DNA of 38,309 nucleotides, taken from an uncultured Erysipelotrichaceae bacterium (GTDB lineage: Bacteria; Bacillota_I; Bacilli_A; RF39; UBA660). The position numbers and the translations under genes were made by a program. Shown piece after piece: positions 23,516 to 33,676 of this stretch. The notes beneath the pieces are model-generated. The model had not been told where the DNA came from and ran no database searches. It saw only the letters and a list, made by a program, of their open reading frames with translations. The first letter of the stretch is position 1. Each line of letters begins with the position of its first letter. The DNA is taken from the NCBI GenBank assembly GCA_902764145.1, contig CACWUS010000013.1, positions 1 through 38,309 on the forward strand, in the 5' to 3' direction.

Positions 23516-24466
23516 ACCATATTTTTGCTCTAATCCTAATGAAATTATCTCATCTATATAATCATATATACTCATAAATTCTACATAATGACAATCTCCA
23601 AAATCTGATATTTCAAAATTAAATCCATAATCAATTAAGAATGGTCTTAATAATCTATCTTGCCATCTTTCTCCTCTGTATAAGATTCTCATTCTACCAT
23701 TATGTGCTATTTGCATCCAACCTAAAACTTCCACTGCAAAGCTTTCATCCCAATCTCCACTGGAAAATCCATGAGCAGCTAAATAATTGTCATATAATTT
23801 TTTCATAACATCATATGCATCTTTATTATACTTTTCAAGCCCTGCAAAGAAAACTTTAAATAACTTTGCATGATCTTGTCTTACTCCTCTAGTACCTTCA
23901 GTAGTATCAACATATTGACTTAAAAGTTCTCCATTAGGTAGCATCCAACCTCTAAAAGATGAGCTACCATTAACGCTTCTAATATCAGATAAAAATTTTT
24001 CTATAATTGGATTTGCTCTTTTTGGTTCTTCATTTTTTATAGGTGTACTTACTTGTTTATTATTAGTATCTATAGTTATTGGTTGAATTGGACGAGTTAC
24101 TGGAACACTCGCTGGATTTGGAGTATTTCCTTTAACATTATTAATTCTTGTTCCAATACTTCTAATAGTTGCATCATATTGAGGATTAGTAGCCATAGAT
24201 ACAAGTGTTAATATATCATTATTACTTAAATTGGTAATTCCTTGATTACTTAAAAACATAGAAAGCAATCTTAATTTTTCAACTTCATATGGAGTTAATG
24301 TTGAAATTAAAGAATCAACAATATTACCATAACTACCAATTTTAACATCATCATTATTATAATACAAAGTATCTTTACTACCACCTAACATAGGATCTTT
24401 AAAAATATAATAGTCTTTGTTAATAATATTATTGTATTTAATAAGTTTATCATTATTAGTGAACAT
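23501..24466 (-). CDS. Hypothetical protein (321 aa) coupled to obg
   Basis: Unrecognised. An N-terminal part (1-110), a Pro/Thr/Asn-rich linker (about 110-150) and a C-terminal domain (about 165-321) with conserved-looking Trp, Gly, Asp and His: GWMLPNGELLSQYV, RQDHAKLFK, LGWMQIAH, ILYRGERWQDR. No membrane helix or signal peptide. Its ATG shares one base with the obg stop codon (TAATG), so translation is coupled to Obg. The two-domain layout with a linker suggests an adaptor or regulator, but nothing identifies it. Confidence 0.65.
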   Translation of the reverse strand: MFTNNDKLIKYNNIINKDYYIFKDPMLGGSKDTLYYNNDDVKIGSYGNIVDSLISTLTPYEVEKLRLLSMFLSNQGITNLSNNDILTLVSMATNPQYDATIRSIGTRINNVKGNTPNPASVPVTRPIQPITIDTNNKQVSTPIKNEEPKRANPIIEKFLSDIRSVNGSSSFRGWMLPNGELLSQYVDTTEGTRGVRQDHAKLFKVFFAGLEKYNKDAYDVMKKLYDNYLAAHGFSSGDWDESFAVEVLGWMQIAHNGRMRILYRGERWQDRLLRPFLIDYGFNFEISDFGDCHYVEFMSIYDYIDEIISLGLEQKYGRLSA

Positions 24467-25749
24467 TAATATAACCTCTCTTCATATTCAAATTCTTGAT
24501 CAAGTATTCTAACTGTGTCTCCTTCTTTAGCACCAAGACTTTTAAGTTCATCATCTACACCCAAATTCTTAAGTTTACGCGCAAATCTAAGTGCACTTTC
24601 ATCAGAATTAAATCTTGTCATCTTTAATAATTTTTCTAATTCTTTTCCACTAACTTCCCATGTATGTTCACCAGGATGAGTTATTTTATATGGCTTTTCA
24701 TGCTTGAATTCATATAATACATAATCTTCAAATTCATTCTTTTCAAATACTTCTTCTTCTGGTAAACTTTCAAGTAATTCTTTTAATTTAAATATTAATT
24801 CTTTAGTACCAGCGTGGGTAGCAGCGCTTATTTCTATAACATCTATGTCTGGATAAGCACTTTTAAATCTTTTTAAATTCTCTTTAGATTCTTCTAAGTC
24901 CATTTTATTAGCAACTACTATTTCTTTCTTTTTATATAAGTTTTCATCATATTTTTTAATTTCATTTCTAATAATTTTATAGTCTTCTACAACGTCTCTC
25001 ATATCAACTTGAGCCATATCAAGAACATGACATACTACTTTGCAACGACTAGCGTGACGTAAGAATTTATCTCCAAGGCCTACACCTTCTGATGAACCTT
25101 CAATAAGTCCTGGAAGATCTGCGACTACAAAGCTATAATCTCCTGCTTTAACAACACCTAAATTTGGAGTAAGTGTTGTAAAATGATAATCAGCTATTTT
25201 AGGTTTAGCAGCACTAATTACACTAATTAGTGAACTTTTACCAACTGATGGAAAACCAACAAGACCAACATCAGCAAGTAAATGAAGCTCACAAGATATA
25301 TTTCTCTCTTCCCCTGGTTCTCCAAGTTCACTAGTGTATGGTGCTTTATTTTTATTTGTCATAAAAGCTGCATTTCCTTTTCCACCTCTACCACCATGAG
25401 CTACTACGCATTCTTGTTTATCTTGTGTTAAATCACAAATAATTAAATTAGTATCAGTATCTTTAATAGTAGTACCAACTGGAACAACTATAACTAAATC
25501 TTTAGCACTTTCTCCAGTTTGATTTCTACCTCTTCCCATAGTTCCAGAATCAGCTTTTATTATTTTCTTATATCTTAAATCAATAAGTGTTCTAAGTCCC
25601 TTATCTGCTTTAAAAATAATATTCCCTCCATGTCCTCCATTACCACCATCAGGTCCACCTAGAGGTACATATTTTTCACGTAAAAATGAAGTACATCCAT
25701 CTCCACCTTTCCCAGCAACTAATTTAAGATTAACTTCATCTATAAACAT
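24466..25749 (-). CDS. obgE: GTPase Obg/CgtA
   Basis: Obg is an essential GTPase in 50S assembly and the stringent/stress response. The protein has the glycine-rich Obg fold (AGKGGDGCTSF, GGPDGGNGGHGGN), the G domain with G1 GFPSVGKSSL, G3 DLPG and G4 NKMD, and the C-terminal OCT domain (about 345-427, with KPYKITHPGEHTWEVSG). I chose ATG 25749 (MFIDEVNLKL, 427 aa), which has AAGGGG six bases upstream. The frame runs up to 25773, which adds eight residues and overlaps the -10. It is followed by the 321-aa gene with a TAATG overlap. Confidence 0.94.
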   Translation of the reverse strand: MFIDEVNLKLVAGKGGDGCTSFLREKYVPLGGPDGGNGGHGGNIIFKADKGLRTLIDLRYKKIIKADSGTMGRGRNQTGESAKDLVIVVPVGTTIKDTDTNLIICDLTQDKQECVVAHGGRGGKGNAAFMTNKNKAPYTSELGEPGEERNISCELHLLADVGLVGFPSVGKSSLISVISAAKPKIADYHFTTLTPNLGVVKAGDYSFVVADLPGLIEGSSEGVGLGDKFLRHASRCKVVCHVLDMAQVDMRDVVEDYKIIRNEIKKYDENLYKKKEIVVANKMDLEESKENLKRFKSAYPDIDVIEISAATHAGTKELIFKLKELLESLPEEEVFEKNEFEDYVLYEFKHEKPYKITHPGEHTWEVSGKELEKLLKMTRFNSDESALRFARKLKNLGVDDELKSLGAKEGDTVRILDQEFEYEERLY

Positions 25750-25773
25750 ATTAATCCCCTTCTTTACAAACAT

Positions 25774-25802
25774 ATTTTATCACAAAAAACTAAATATTCC
25801 AA
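25774..25802 (-). promoter_or_regulatory. Promoter of obg and the 321-aa gene
   Basis: TTGGAA (25797-25802), 17 bases, TAAAAT (25774-25779) on the minus strand. It sits in the gap to WG6 with no terminator, so read-through from the WG operon is also possible. Confidence 0.6.
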
Positions 25803-25804
25803 TA

Positions 25805-27934
25805 TTATAACTTTCTTATTAGTTTATATGTTCCAATTATTGATTTATAACTATCATCACCCAAATATACTGGTGTACTACTAGTAAACTCACCTAGATT
25901 GTGACTACCAAATACACATCCATCTAATTTATATACTAAATCTGGATCAATTTTAGCATTTGTTTTACTTAAATCAAGGCCACTTATATTTGCTAAAATA
26001 AAATTAATATCACTTAAATCTAAATAATTTAACATACCCTTATATTCATCTTTTATTTCAAAGTGAAACAAATTATCACCATCATCAACCATATAAAATA
26101 ACTCTTCTTTAGTTATTGGCTTTTTCATAAATCTTTTATCTACTAAACAATAACTTTCTAATACACTAGCATTCTTATCTACTTTTTTTAAAACGTAATC
26201 TCTATTGCTATCAAGTTCTCTTCTAAAGTTTTCTTCTTTATTATGATTAAAATAATAATCAAGATAATCTATACCAGCTAAATAAGAATTTTCTGAAGGA
26301 AGTGATTTTATTGTTGTATCAAATAATATTTTTTCTCCTTCATAAGTTATTAATAATAAATTATCAGATAACTTACTTATTTCAGAATTAATAACAGGTA
26401 TAACTATTTCTCCATCAATTGATACTATTCCTTTATGTTCAAAGTCACATGCTAAAAAGAATTTATCATTAATAGGAGTAACAATATAAGGTATTTTTTT
26501 AATTATACCATTACGTATAATAACACTACCAAATTTATTTTTAAATTTTCCATAAAATACATTTTTGTCATTTGACCTTATATATTTTAATGATTCTATC
26601 TCATCTAATGCATCTTCATTAGTTGGATAAGTAAATAATTTTTTAAAATATGATAGTTCATTTAAATATGGGCGATTATTTTTATCATAATTTTTTCTTT
26701 CATAAACAGTATATTCTAAATATCTATAGTTATCATTTGATTCTAAATCAATTTTATAATTTCCTGCTATGAAAATATTATCTTTTGGAAACATACAATA
26801 ATCAAAACATTCACCATCAAACAATTCATTAAATGATGTATCTAGATAAACATATTTACCATTTTCAAGACTAGCAATTAATATATCATTATCTTTTTCA
26901 TAAAAAATTTTTTTATATTTAGGATTAATTCTAAGTAAATTACCACTATAGTCATAATAATCATTACCAAATATTATTAAGTTATCTAATATAACTGCTT
27001 TTTCATAATATTTTGGACTAATTATGACTTTTCCTTCTCTATTTACAACTCCATATCTTCTTCTTTTATCTTTTATTTCAGTTATTTCAGTTAGAAATAT
27101 TCCATCATAAAATCCATGAGAATTTCTAGCTATACGATAACAATAATTTTCATAACTACCAGAAAAATATGGCTCTATTAAAACATTTCCTGCTTCATCT
27201 ATTAGACAAGGATCATAACCATCTTCAAACCTTCTTTTAACATTTACAATTGCTGTATATCTAAATCGTTTTTTATCATAAATAAAAGCTTCATCAAACA
27301 TTGGATAAGTATATTCTCCGTTTATTCCATATCCTAAATCTAAATCTTTAAAAGCAAGTTTAATATCATCACCATTTGAATTATAAGCATCAGTATAATA
27401 ATAATTTTTACCATCAGCACAACTTATAGTACCATTTTCAGTAATATAAACAGGTTCACTTTCAACATATGAATGACTTAACTTTTTATTAATTAGCATA
27501 GCTGGAGTTGAACCTATAATATAATATCTACCTTTTATATCTTTTGCATATCCAAGACCACTATCAAACATTTTAATTTCTTTATATTTACATGGTAAAT
27601 TAATTCTACCTATTAAGCCATAAAGGATAGGATTATATCTAACAAATGGATTATTATTTTTTTTAGCAACAATTCTAACACTATTTTTAACACTACTAAT
27701 ATAAACATAGTTATCTTTTGTAACTCTATGTCCTTCGTTGTTAATAAGAGTAACCATACCGCCCTCTAATTTTTCAATAGCAAGATGATCATCATCAAAA
27801 TCTGAAACATTTAAAAACTTTGGATCAATTATTATTTTTCCAATACTATTCATAAAACCATACAAATTTGAATTTTTATCTTTAAACTTAATAAGTCCAT
27901 GCTTAAGCATAGAAATATCATCGATATTGTTCAT
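25805..27934 (-). CDS. WG-repeat protein 6 (709 aa) with C-terminal IDPxxVY module
   Basis: One of six paralogues. WG repeats (Pfam WG_beta_rep, PF14903; related to KWG) are short beta units, often forming propellers. The clearest is at 24-40 (LYGFMNSIGKIIIDPKF), with weaker ones at YGVVNREGKVIISPKYY near residue 295-310 and VSIDGEIVIP near 500. It has the family signature late in the protein as ESNDNYRYLEY. The last 76 residues are a pentapeptide-like segment (LDLSxxNF, GLDLSKTNAKIDPDLVY, LDGCVF). No signal peptide or membrane helix, so cytoplasmic. Function unknown. It is last of the five-gene WG operon; AAAGGATG precedes the ATG, 15 bases after WG5. Confidence 0.85.
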   Translation of the reverse strand: MNNIDDISMLKHGLIKFKDKNSNLYGFMNSIGKIIIDPKFLNVSDFDDDHLAIEKLEGGMVTLINNEGHRVTKDNYVYISSVKNSVRIVAKKNNNPFVRYNPILYGLIGRINLPCKYKEIKMFDSGLGYAKDIKGRYYIIGSTPAMLINKKLSHSYVESEPVYITENGTISCADGKNYYYTDAYNSNGDDIKLAFKDLDLGYGINGEYTYPMFDEAFIYDKKRFRYTAIVNVKRRFEDGYDPCLIDEAGNVLIEPYFSGSYENYCYRIARNSHGFYDGIFLTEITEIKDKRRRYGVVNREGKVIISPKYYEKAVILDNLIIFGNDYYDYSGNLLRINPKYKKIFYEKDNDILIASLENGKYVYLDTSFNELFDGECFDYCMFPKDNIFIAGNYKIDLESNDNYRYLEYTVYERKNYDKNNRPYLNELSYFKKLFTYPTNEDALDEIESLKYIRSNDKNVFYGKFKNKFGSVIIRNGIIKKIPYIVTPINDKFFLACDFEHKGIVSIDGEIVIPVINSEISKLSDNLLLITYEGEKILFDTTIKSLPSENSYLAGIDYLDYYFNHNKEENFRRELDSNRDYVLKKVDKNASVLESYCLVDKRFMKKPITKEELFYMVDDGDNLFHFEIKDEYKGMLNYLDLSDINFILANISGLDLSKTNAKIDPDLVYKLDGCVFGSHNLGEFTSSTPVYLGDDSYKSIIGTYKLIRKL

Positions 27935-27949
27935 AATATATCATCCTTT

Positions 27950-29935
27950 TTATTTAAATCTTAATATATGTTTAATTGTTCCATCTTCATTTACTAATTC
28001 AAATCTAGTAGAATCATAATAATCTAAACTATTATTATTTGTAACATTAAGTAGATTTTCTTTTTCAAATTCACAATCACTAATTTTACCTTTATATACA
28101 ACTCTTGGATCTATAATAGCATTAGTGTTTACAAAACTAATTCCTGTTATATCAACATTTTTAAAAGTAAAAATACTTAAATCAAAATATGGTAAAAATG
28201 GTATTAGTTCTCTTCTAATAATAAGATGGTCATCTTGTTTTTCAAAAAACACTTCATATGGAATAGTTATTTTATTATTTTTATTTGTTAAATAGAAGTT
28301 TTCTATAGGCCTAGTTATATAGTTTTCTTTTTCATTGCTTTCAAAACTTATTAGCATCCTATCTCTTGGACTAGATAATTCATATATCATGTTATCTATA
28401 CTATTTCCATGTATTCCATTATTAAAACAACCAAGATTTATATCACTAAATTCTCTATCATCTAGGTGTAACATTATATATCTATTTCTACTCGATACAA
28501 ATATTGTTTTTTTATCTAAAAATTTGATTAAGAAATTATCACAAGGTAATATTTCATTTCCATCTTCATCAAGTAATCCGTATCTATCATCTTTTTTTAT
28601 TATAAAGTATCCATTTTGATAATTTATGTTCTCACAATCAACATCTATTCTTTTCGATATTTTATGTGTTTTTTTATCAATTTTAACTATTATATGATAT
28701 CTATCACTTACTTTTCCAATTATAAATCCATCAGCAGAATAATTTTCTACACTTGTAAATACTTCATCTACATCACTATTTGGAAAACTTATTTCACTAT
28801 TAGAAAACATGATTGTAAATCTATCATATTCATATGGATCATTACTACTAGAACAAATATCCTTAGTACTCTTAAGTCCTGATTTAAAATTCTTATGTTC
28901 ATAATTGTTTTCGCTAAACGAAGGATACAACTTAACAAATCCATCTTTACTTTTTTGAGTATAACATTGACTATCAATAAAAGAAGGAATGTAAGAACTT
29001 ACATAAACATCATCTTCCATATAATAAACAATTAATTCATTATCTGTATATTCATATGAAGTAATACCAAAAAGAAGTCCTTCTCCTTTTAAATTATAAA
29101 ATGAATATTCATCATAAACATTTTTTATACAAAGTACATTACCTAATAATTCTACACTAACTGAATTTTCAAAAATCAAATGTTCTCCATCACTAAAATA
29201 AATATCAACAGAAGTAAGTCTTGGATCACAAATACTTACAATATATTTATTTAATCTTTTAATCTTAATATCATCTGAATAATAAAATGAATGTTTTTCA
29301 TTTTTAAATTCAATAATACCAGAAAATTTATTAATCATTTGAAACCAACAAGTAGAATAATTTTCATGTCTTTTGGTAATTACAAATGTATTATTTCTTC
29401 CTTCATATACACTATCATCAAATTCAGGAATAACATCAAATAATATATGATCAGAATTTATAAATGGTTCTACTTCTGCATAAACAATAGTGTCTAATTT
29501 ATACATTGATTCAAATGTTTTTTTAACATCTGGGTAATTTCTTCTAGTTATAGTTAAATCTCCATTATTATGAACAAGATAATATCTTTTACCAAATGGA
29601 CTGTTTACTACAACACTTGCTATGTAAGAACTATATTTATCAGAATCTCCACCATATGGAATCCATTCTAAAAAATTATACTTTCTTTTTATTATTTGAG
29701 CCTTATTAACAATATCTTCTCCATATTTATTGATAATTATTTCTTCATTAGTGCCTTCTTTAATTCCTTTAGCATAACCTTGTTCAGTGAAATCACTTAC
29801 ACTCTTAAAAATAGGATTTATAACAATTTTTCCTTCTCTATCCATAAATCCCCATAATTCATTTTCATCTTGAAATGCTGCAAGATTATAATGAAACTCT
29901 CTAATATTAATTATTGTAAAATCTCCATCTCCCAT
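27950..29935 (-). CDS. WG-repeat protein 5 (661 aa) with C-terminal IDPxxVY module
   Basis: WG unit LWGFMDREGKIVINPIF at 28-43, a more degenerate middle, and RYGLLDEDGNEILPCD near residue 470. The shared signature appears as SSSNDPYEYDRF, followed some 60 residues later by NYSADGFIIG. The C-terminal module starts near 580 (YFDLSIFTF, GISFVNTNAIIDPRVVY, ISDCEF). The protein is acidic and Tyr/Asn-rich, with no signal peptide or membrane helix. An AGGAG site lies in the 9-base gap after WG4. Function unknown. Confidence 0.83.
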   Translation of the reverse strand: MGDGDFTIINIREFHYNLAAFQDENELWGFMDREGKIVINPIFKSVSDFTEQGYAKGIKEGTNEEIIINKYGEDIVNKAQIIKRKYNFLEWIPYGGDSDKYSSYIASVVVNSPFGKRYYLVHNNGDLTITRRNYPDVKKTFESMYKLDTIVYAEVEPFINSDHILFDVIPEFDDSVYEGRNNTFVITKRHENYSTCWFQMINKFSGIIEFKNEKHSFYYSDDIKIKRLNKYIVSICDPRLTSVDIYFSDGEHLIFENSVSVELLGNVLCIKNVYDEYSFYNLKGEGLLFGITSYEYTDNELIVYYMEDDVYVSSYIPSFIDSQCYTQKSKDGFVKLYPSFSENNYEHKNFKSGLKSTKDICSSSNDPYEYDRFTIMFSNSEISFPNSDVDEVFTSVENYSADGFIIGKVSDRYHIIVKIDKKTHKISKRIDVDCENINYQNGYFIIKKDDRYGLLDEDGNEILPCDNFLIKFLDKKTIFVSSRNRYIMLHLDDREFSDINLGCFNNGIHGNSIDNMIYELSSPRDRMLISFESNEKENYITRPIENFYLTNKNNKITIPYEVFFEKQDDHLIIRRELIPFLPYFDLSIFTFKNVDITGISFVNTNAIIDPRVVYKGKISDCEFEKENLLNVTNNNSLDYYDSTRFELVNEDGTIKHILRFK

Positions 29936-29944
29936 GGTTAACTC

Positions 29945-31789
29945 CTAATTTTCTTTATTAAATATTGGTCTTAGTACTTTATTTATATCTTGATTCAAGT
30001 AAGTTTCTACTCTTTCAACTATTCTATAATCATTATTTAAAATACATATAGATTCAAATTGATAGCTATTATCATCAGTTCCTTTAACTTTTACTATATT
30101 TTCATCAATTACTTCTATTTGATTATACAAATAATTAAATACATCAGCTCCATACCTACTAATTAATCCCATATTACCTTCTTTATCTGTATAAACAATA
30201 AAGCCATGATTATTTTCATCTACTTTAGCAGCATTAATTTCTCTTATAAGATTCCCTTTTGTATCAAACATATAATAAGTATCATTAACTGACATAGCAA
30301 ATAAATATCCATGCGATGAATAATTATGAACAAACTTAAATTCACCATACTCATATGGATCAAAAGTACATATAGTGTTTAAATTTTCATCAATTATGCT
30401 ATATTCAATATATTTATATGGTTGATTTGATTCGGTTTCTTCTTTGTATTCACCAACTACTGATATTCCATTTTTAAAGTACTGTACATAATCATAACTT
30501 TTTTTAACTTTTTGTTTTTGATCAAAATCTGAGCTTATAAAAGCATATTTGCCATTTTTTAATCTAACAATTACATAGTTTTCATCACTATCATGTATAC
30601 CGTCAATATCACAGTTAATATCAAGTCTTTTTCTTTTAGAATTATATAGTTCATTATCTAATAAATACATTCCATTATTTAGTAATACAATACTTTTATA
30701 TGATATAGCAAGTTGTTGACCTTGAACACTAAATAATCCTAAATTATTAGTTTCTTTATTTTTAACAATAAAATTATCATTATCGACTCTTAAAATTTCA
30801 TATCTATCATAATCATATGGACCAATTATAATAGAACCATATTTATTTATAACACTAACATATTTAAAGAAATTATCAGTAGTAGTTACAACCATTGCAT
30901 TAATAACTCCATATTCACCGATTTTAAAGTCTTCTGCATAGTAGAATCCTTTATCATAACTATAAACATAACTAGTAGTATCTAAAAAGTTCCAATTAAC
31001 GCCTGTAATCTTTGATATATCTTTTCCAGTTAAAGATGGATATGCATTATCATTAACATAAAATTCATGATGAACAGCTCCTTGGATTGCAAAACCATTA
31101 CTAAATAATGATAGTGGTTTACCAGCACAATTTAATAATTCACCTTTTTCATTCATATAATAATATTCATCAATATCGCATCTAACAATAGCATAACCTT
31201 CTTTAAATTTACTAGCTTCTTGAAAATATTTTTGAATTTTCTTACCCTTAGAATTTACATAATAATATTTACCTGTTGGATCTTTAAATAAAAACATATT
31301 TTCACTAAATCCAACTATTGAATCATTTTCATTACTCAAATATATTTGATTACCATATTTATCAATAATTTCAACTCTATTATTATATCTTGCATATGCA
31401 TATCCATTTTTAAAAGAACCTACAAAATCAAATATTGGTAAAACTAATACAGTGCCATCCTTTTCAATAAATCCCCATTTACCTTCCTTAGTTTTAAATG
31501 CAGCGATACCTTCACTAAACTGTAATACATCACTTACTTTATAATGGCTAAGTTTAAAATTAAAAGTTTCTATTCTATCACCATTTTTATCTATAACAAA
31601 AATATCACGTCCATCATTTACAAACGCAGCACCATCTTTAAATTCACTTGCATCTTTATATTTAGGCTTTATTACTATTTTATGTTTTTCATCAATGTAT
31701 CCCCATAATTCATTATCTTTGCTTTGGAATGGAGCAAGCCCATCATAAAATTTACCTACGTTTTTAATATAATTTCTTTTAAATAACAT
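29945..31789 (-). CDS. WG-repeat protein 4 (614 aa), without IDPxxVY module
   Basis: Regular WG units: ELWGYIDEKHKIVIKPKYK at 28-45 and KWGFIEKDGTVLVLPIF at 104-120, each followed by a F(K)(D/N)G(A/Y)A(F/Y) strand, then further units containing IIDKYGNQIY and YVNSKGKKIQ. The signature is ETESNQPYKYIEY, followed by HNYSSHGYLF. It ends without the pentapeptide-like module found in WG1, 2, 5 and 6. No membrane or export signals. ATG 31789 follows AGGGG; the gap to WG3 is 30 bases with no terminator. Confidence 0.85.
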   Translation of the reverse strand: MLFKRNYIKNVGKFYDGLAPFQSKDNELWGYIDEKHKIVIKPKYKDASEFKDGAAFVNDGRDIFVIDKNGDRIETFNFKLSHYKVSDVLQFSEGIAAFKTKEGKWGFIEKDGTVLVLPIFDFVGSFKNGYAYARYNNRVEIIDKYGNQIYLSNENDSIVGFSENMFLFKDPTGKYYYVNSKGKKIQKYFQEASKFKEGYAIVRCDIDEYYYMNEKGELLNCAGKPLSLFSNGFAIQGAVHHEFYVNDNAYPSLTGKDISKITGVNWNFLDTTSYVYSYDKGFYYAEDFKIGEYGVINAMVVTTTDNFFKYVSVINKYGSIIIGPYDYDRYEILRVDNDNFIVKNKETNNLGLFSVQGQQLAISYKSIVLLNNGMYLLDNELYNSKRKRLDINCDIDGIHDSDENYVIVRLKNGKYAFISSDFDQKQKVKKSYDYVQYFKNGISVVGEYKEETESNQPYKYIEYSIIDENLNTICTFDPYEYGEFKFVHNYSSHGYLFAMSVNDTYYMFDTKGNLIREINAAKVDENNHGFIVYTDKEGNMGLISRYGADVFNYLYNQIEVIDENIVKVKGTDDNSYQFESICILNNDYRIVERVETYLNQDINKVLRPIFNKEN

Positions 31790-31819
31790 CTACATACACC
31801 CCTAATAATATCCAAGTCT

Positions 31820-33676
31820 TCATCTTTCTTGTTCTATCAAATTTAACGATAATCTATTAATTTTAATAAAACTTCTATATTGTAAATCATCACTTTCTTC
31901 ATGATTTTTTATATTATAGATTATTGTCCTACTTGAATTTTTAACCAATATTAATTCATCACTTAGTATACAAATTTCTATATTGTCCATTGCACAATTA
32001 ATATCAAATTTATTTAAATTTATATCGAACAATATATCTGATGAATTAATATTACTTACTACTATATAACCATTATCATATTTAATTTTTTTACACTCTA
32101 ATCTTACTATTTTATTATTTCTTACATTTATTAAATAACTTGTTTCTTTATCATTTAGTCTTACTTCAAATAATTCACCATGTATTTGTTTTACATATTC
32201 AATATTATGAATATGTTCATTTGGTAAAGTATATTTAATACCATTTTCATCTAATATATGGTATTCATCATATTCATATGGATCATTTGATTCAGTATCT
32301 ATTTTTCTATTTCTACATACTGCATAGCCATCATGAAAGAAACTTCCCATATCAAATTTTAAACCGTTAAATAATTCTTTACCATTAGAATCTAAATACA
32401 CTTTTTTATTATAACTAGGATTATCTGCAATTACAGCAAAGCTGCCTTCCATTCCTTCAACTTTACTATAAGGTTCAAAGCTACTATTATTATTTACTCC
32501 ATTTCTTGGTACAAAATACATATGATAAGTTTTAAAATACGCAAGATTATTTTCTAGCATTTCTGCTTCACGAGTAACAGCAGGAATTATCCATTTTCCA
32601 TCTTTATCTATTAATCCTACTTTTACTCTTCCATATTCTTCTTTACAAATATTAAATGTTCCATTTTTATTTGGATAAATACGAGTTTCTCTATAGAGTT
32701 TACTATCTAAAATAGGTCCATATATAATTTCTTTATTTTTGGCTAGAAAAATATAAAATTCATTAACGTTATCTGGATTAGTAACTTCTACTATATGAAA
32801 AATATCATCACCATAACAAATTTCATTAATATAATCAAATTCAAAAAAACTACATTCATTATATCCATACTTAAATTTAAATACTAAATTTTTTCCTTTT
32901 TCATCAAATATTGCATATTTATTATCTAATTTACAAATTGCATAACCATTATTAAATGGATAAACTTTATCAGCTGTAATATAAGTTTTAATATTAAATC
33001 TAGGATTAAATAACATATACATTCTTTCATTTCGTTTAGTTACTAAAATTACTCCATTATTAGTAGGTAATATTTCATCATATTCACAAGGAATGACTTC
33101 ATTTCCATTGTTATCAATAACTCCATATGAATACATTTCTTTAAAATCTTCAAAAACTTCTACTGTAATTTTACATTCTCCTACTACTGCATAGTGATCA
33201 ATAAAGTCATTAATAAAAGCATAATCTTTTTTAGTTAATCTTTTATTATTTTTATCAATTATAGTGTATTTGCAATTTCTTTGATTTACAATTGCAACAC
33301 CATTTTTAAAGTCACCAACTTCTCTGTATTCTGGCTTAATTACAACTTCTCCATTTTCATCTATGAATCCCCATAAATTATTTTCATCTTTAATGGCGGC
33401 ATATCCTTCACTAAATTTTCTTACTTCAATTATCTTAATATCTTTAGGTTCATAATTATCCAAGAATACTCTTTTTCCATTAGTATCAATTAAATAACTA
33501 TCATTAAATATATTTTTAACAACAGCAACTCCATTACAAAATGGTTTTACTTCTTTAAATTTTGCTTTAATTACTATATTATTATTTTCATCAACAAATC
33601 CATATAGTCCTCTATCATCTTGGTAATAAGCAAGACCATTACTATATTTATCAGAAACACTTACAATCTTACTCAT
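31820..33676 (-). CDS. WG-repeat protein 3 (618 aa), without IDPxxVY module
   Basis: The most regular member: WG units at 24-41 (LYGFVDENNNIVIKAKF), 101-117 (LWGFIDENGEVVIKPEY), about 184-199 (YGVIDNNGNEVIPCEY) and about 353-366 (VGLIDKDGKWIIPA). The signature is TESNDPYEYDEY at 461-472. The C-terminal module is absent; the last 100 residues are divergent and Asn/Ile-rich. No export or membrane signal. Its ATG overlaps the stop of WG2 by four bases (ATGA), so translation is coupled. Confidence 0.87.
   Translation of the reverse strand: MSKIVSVSDKYSNGLAYYQDDRGLYGFVDENNNIVIKAKFKEVKPFCNGVAVVKNIFNDSYLIDTNGKRVFLDNYEPKDIKIIEVRKFSEGYAAIKDENNLWGFIDENGEVVIKPEYREVGDFKNGVAIVNQRNCKYTIIDKNNKRLTKKDYAFINDFIDHYAVVGECKITVEVFEDFKEMYSYGVIDNNGNEVIPCEYDEILPTNNGVILVTKRNERMYMLFNPRFNIKTYITADKVYPFNNGYAICKLDNKYAIFDEKGKNLVFKFKYGYNECSFFEFDYINEICYGDDIFHIVEVTNPDNVNEFYIFLAKNKEIIYGPILDSKLYRETRIYPNKNGTFNICKEEYGRVKVGLIDKDGKWIIPAVTREAEMLENNLAYFKTYHMYFVPRNGVNNNSSFEPYSKVEGMEGSFAVIADNPSYNKKVYLDSNGKELFNGLKFDMGSFFHDGYAVCRNRKIDTESNDPYEYDEYHILDENGIKYTLPNEHIHNIEYVKQIHGELFEVRLNDKETSYLINVRNNKIVRLECKKIKYDNGYIVVSNINSSDILFDINLNKFDINCAMDNIEICILSDELILVKNSSRTIIYNIKNHEESDDLQYRSFIKINRLSLNLIEQER

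Noticed and set aside
28335-28882. Two plus-strand frames inside WG5
   Set aside because: Hydrophobic, Ile/Phe/Tyr-rich translations opposite an Asn/Lys/Asp-rich coding frame; no start signals.
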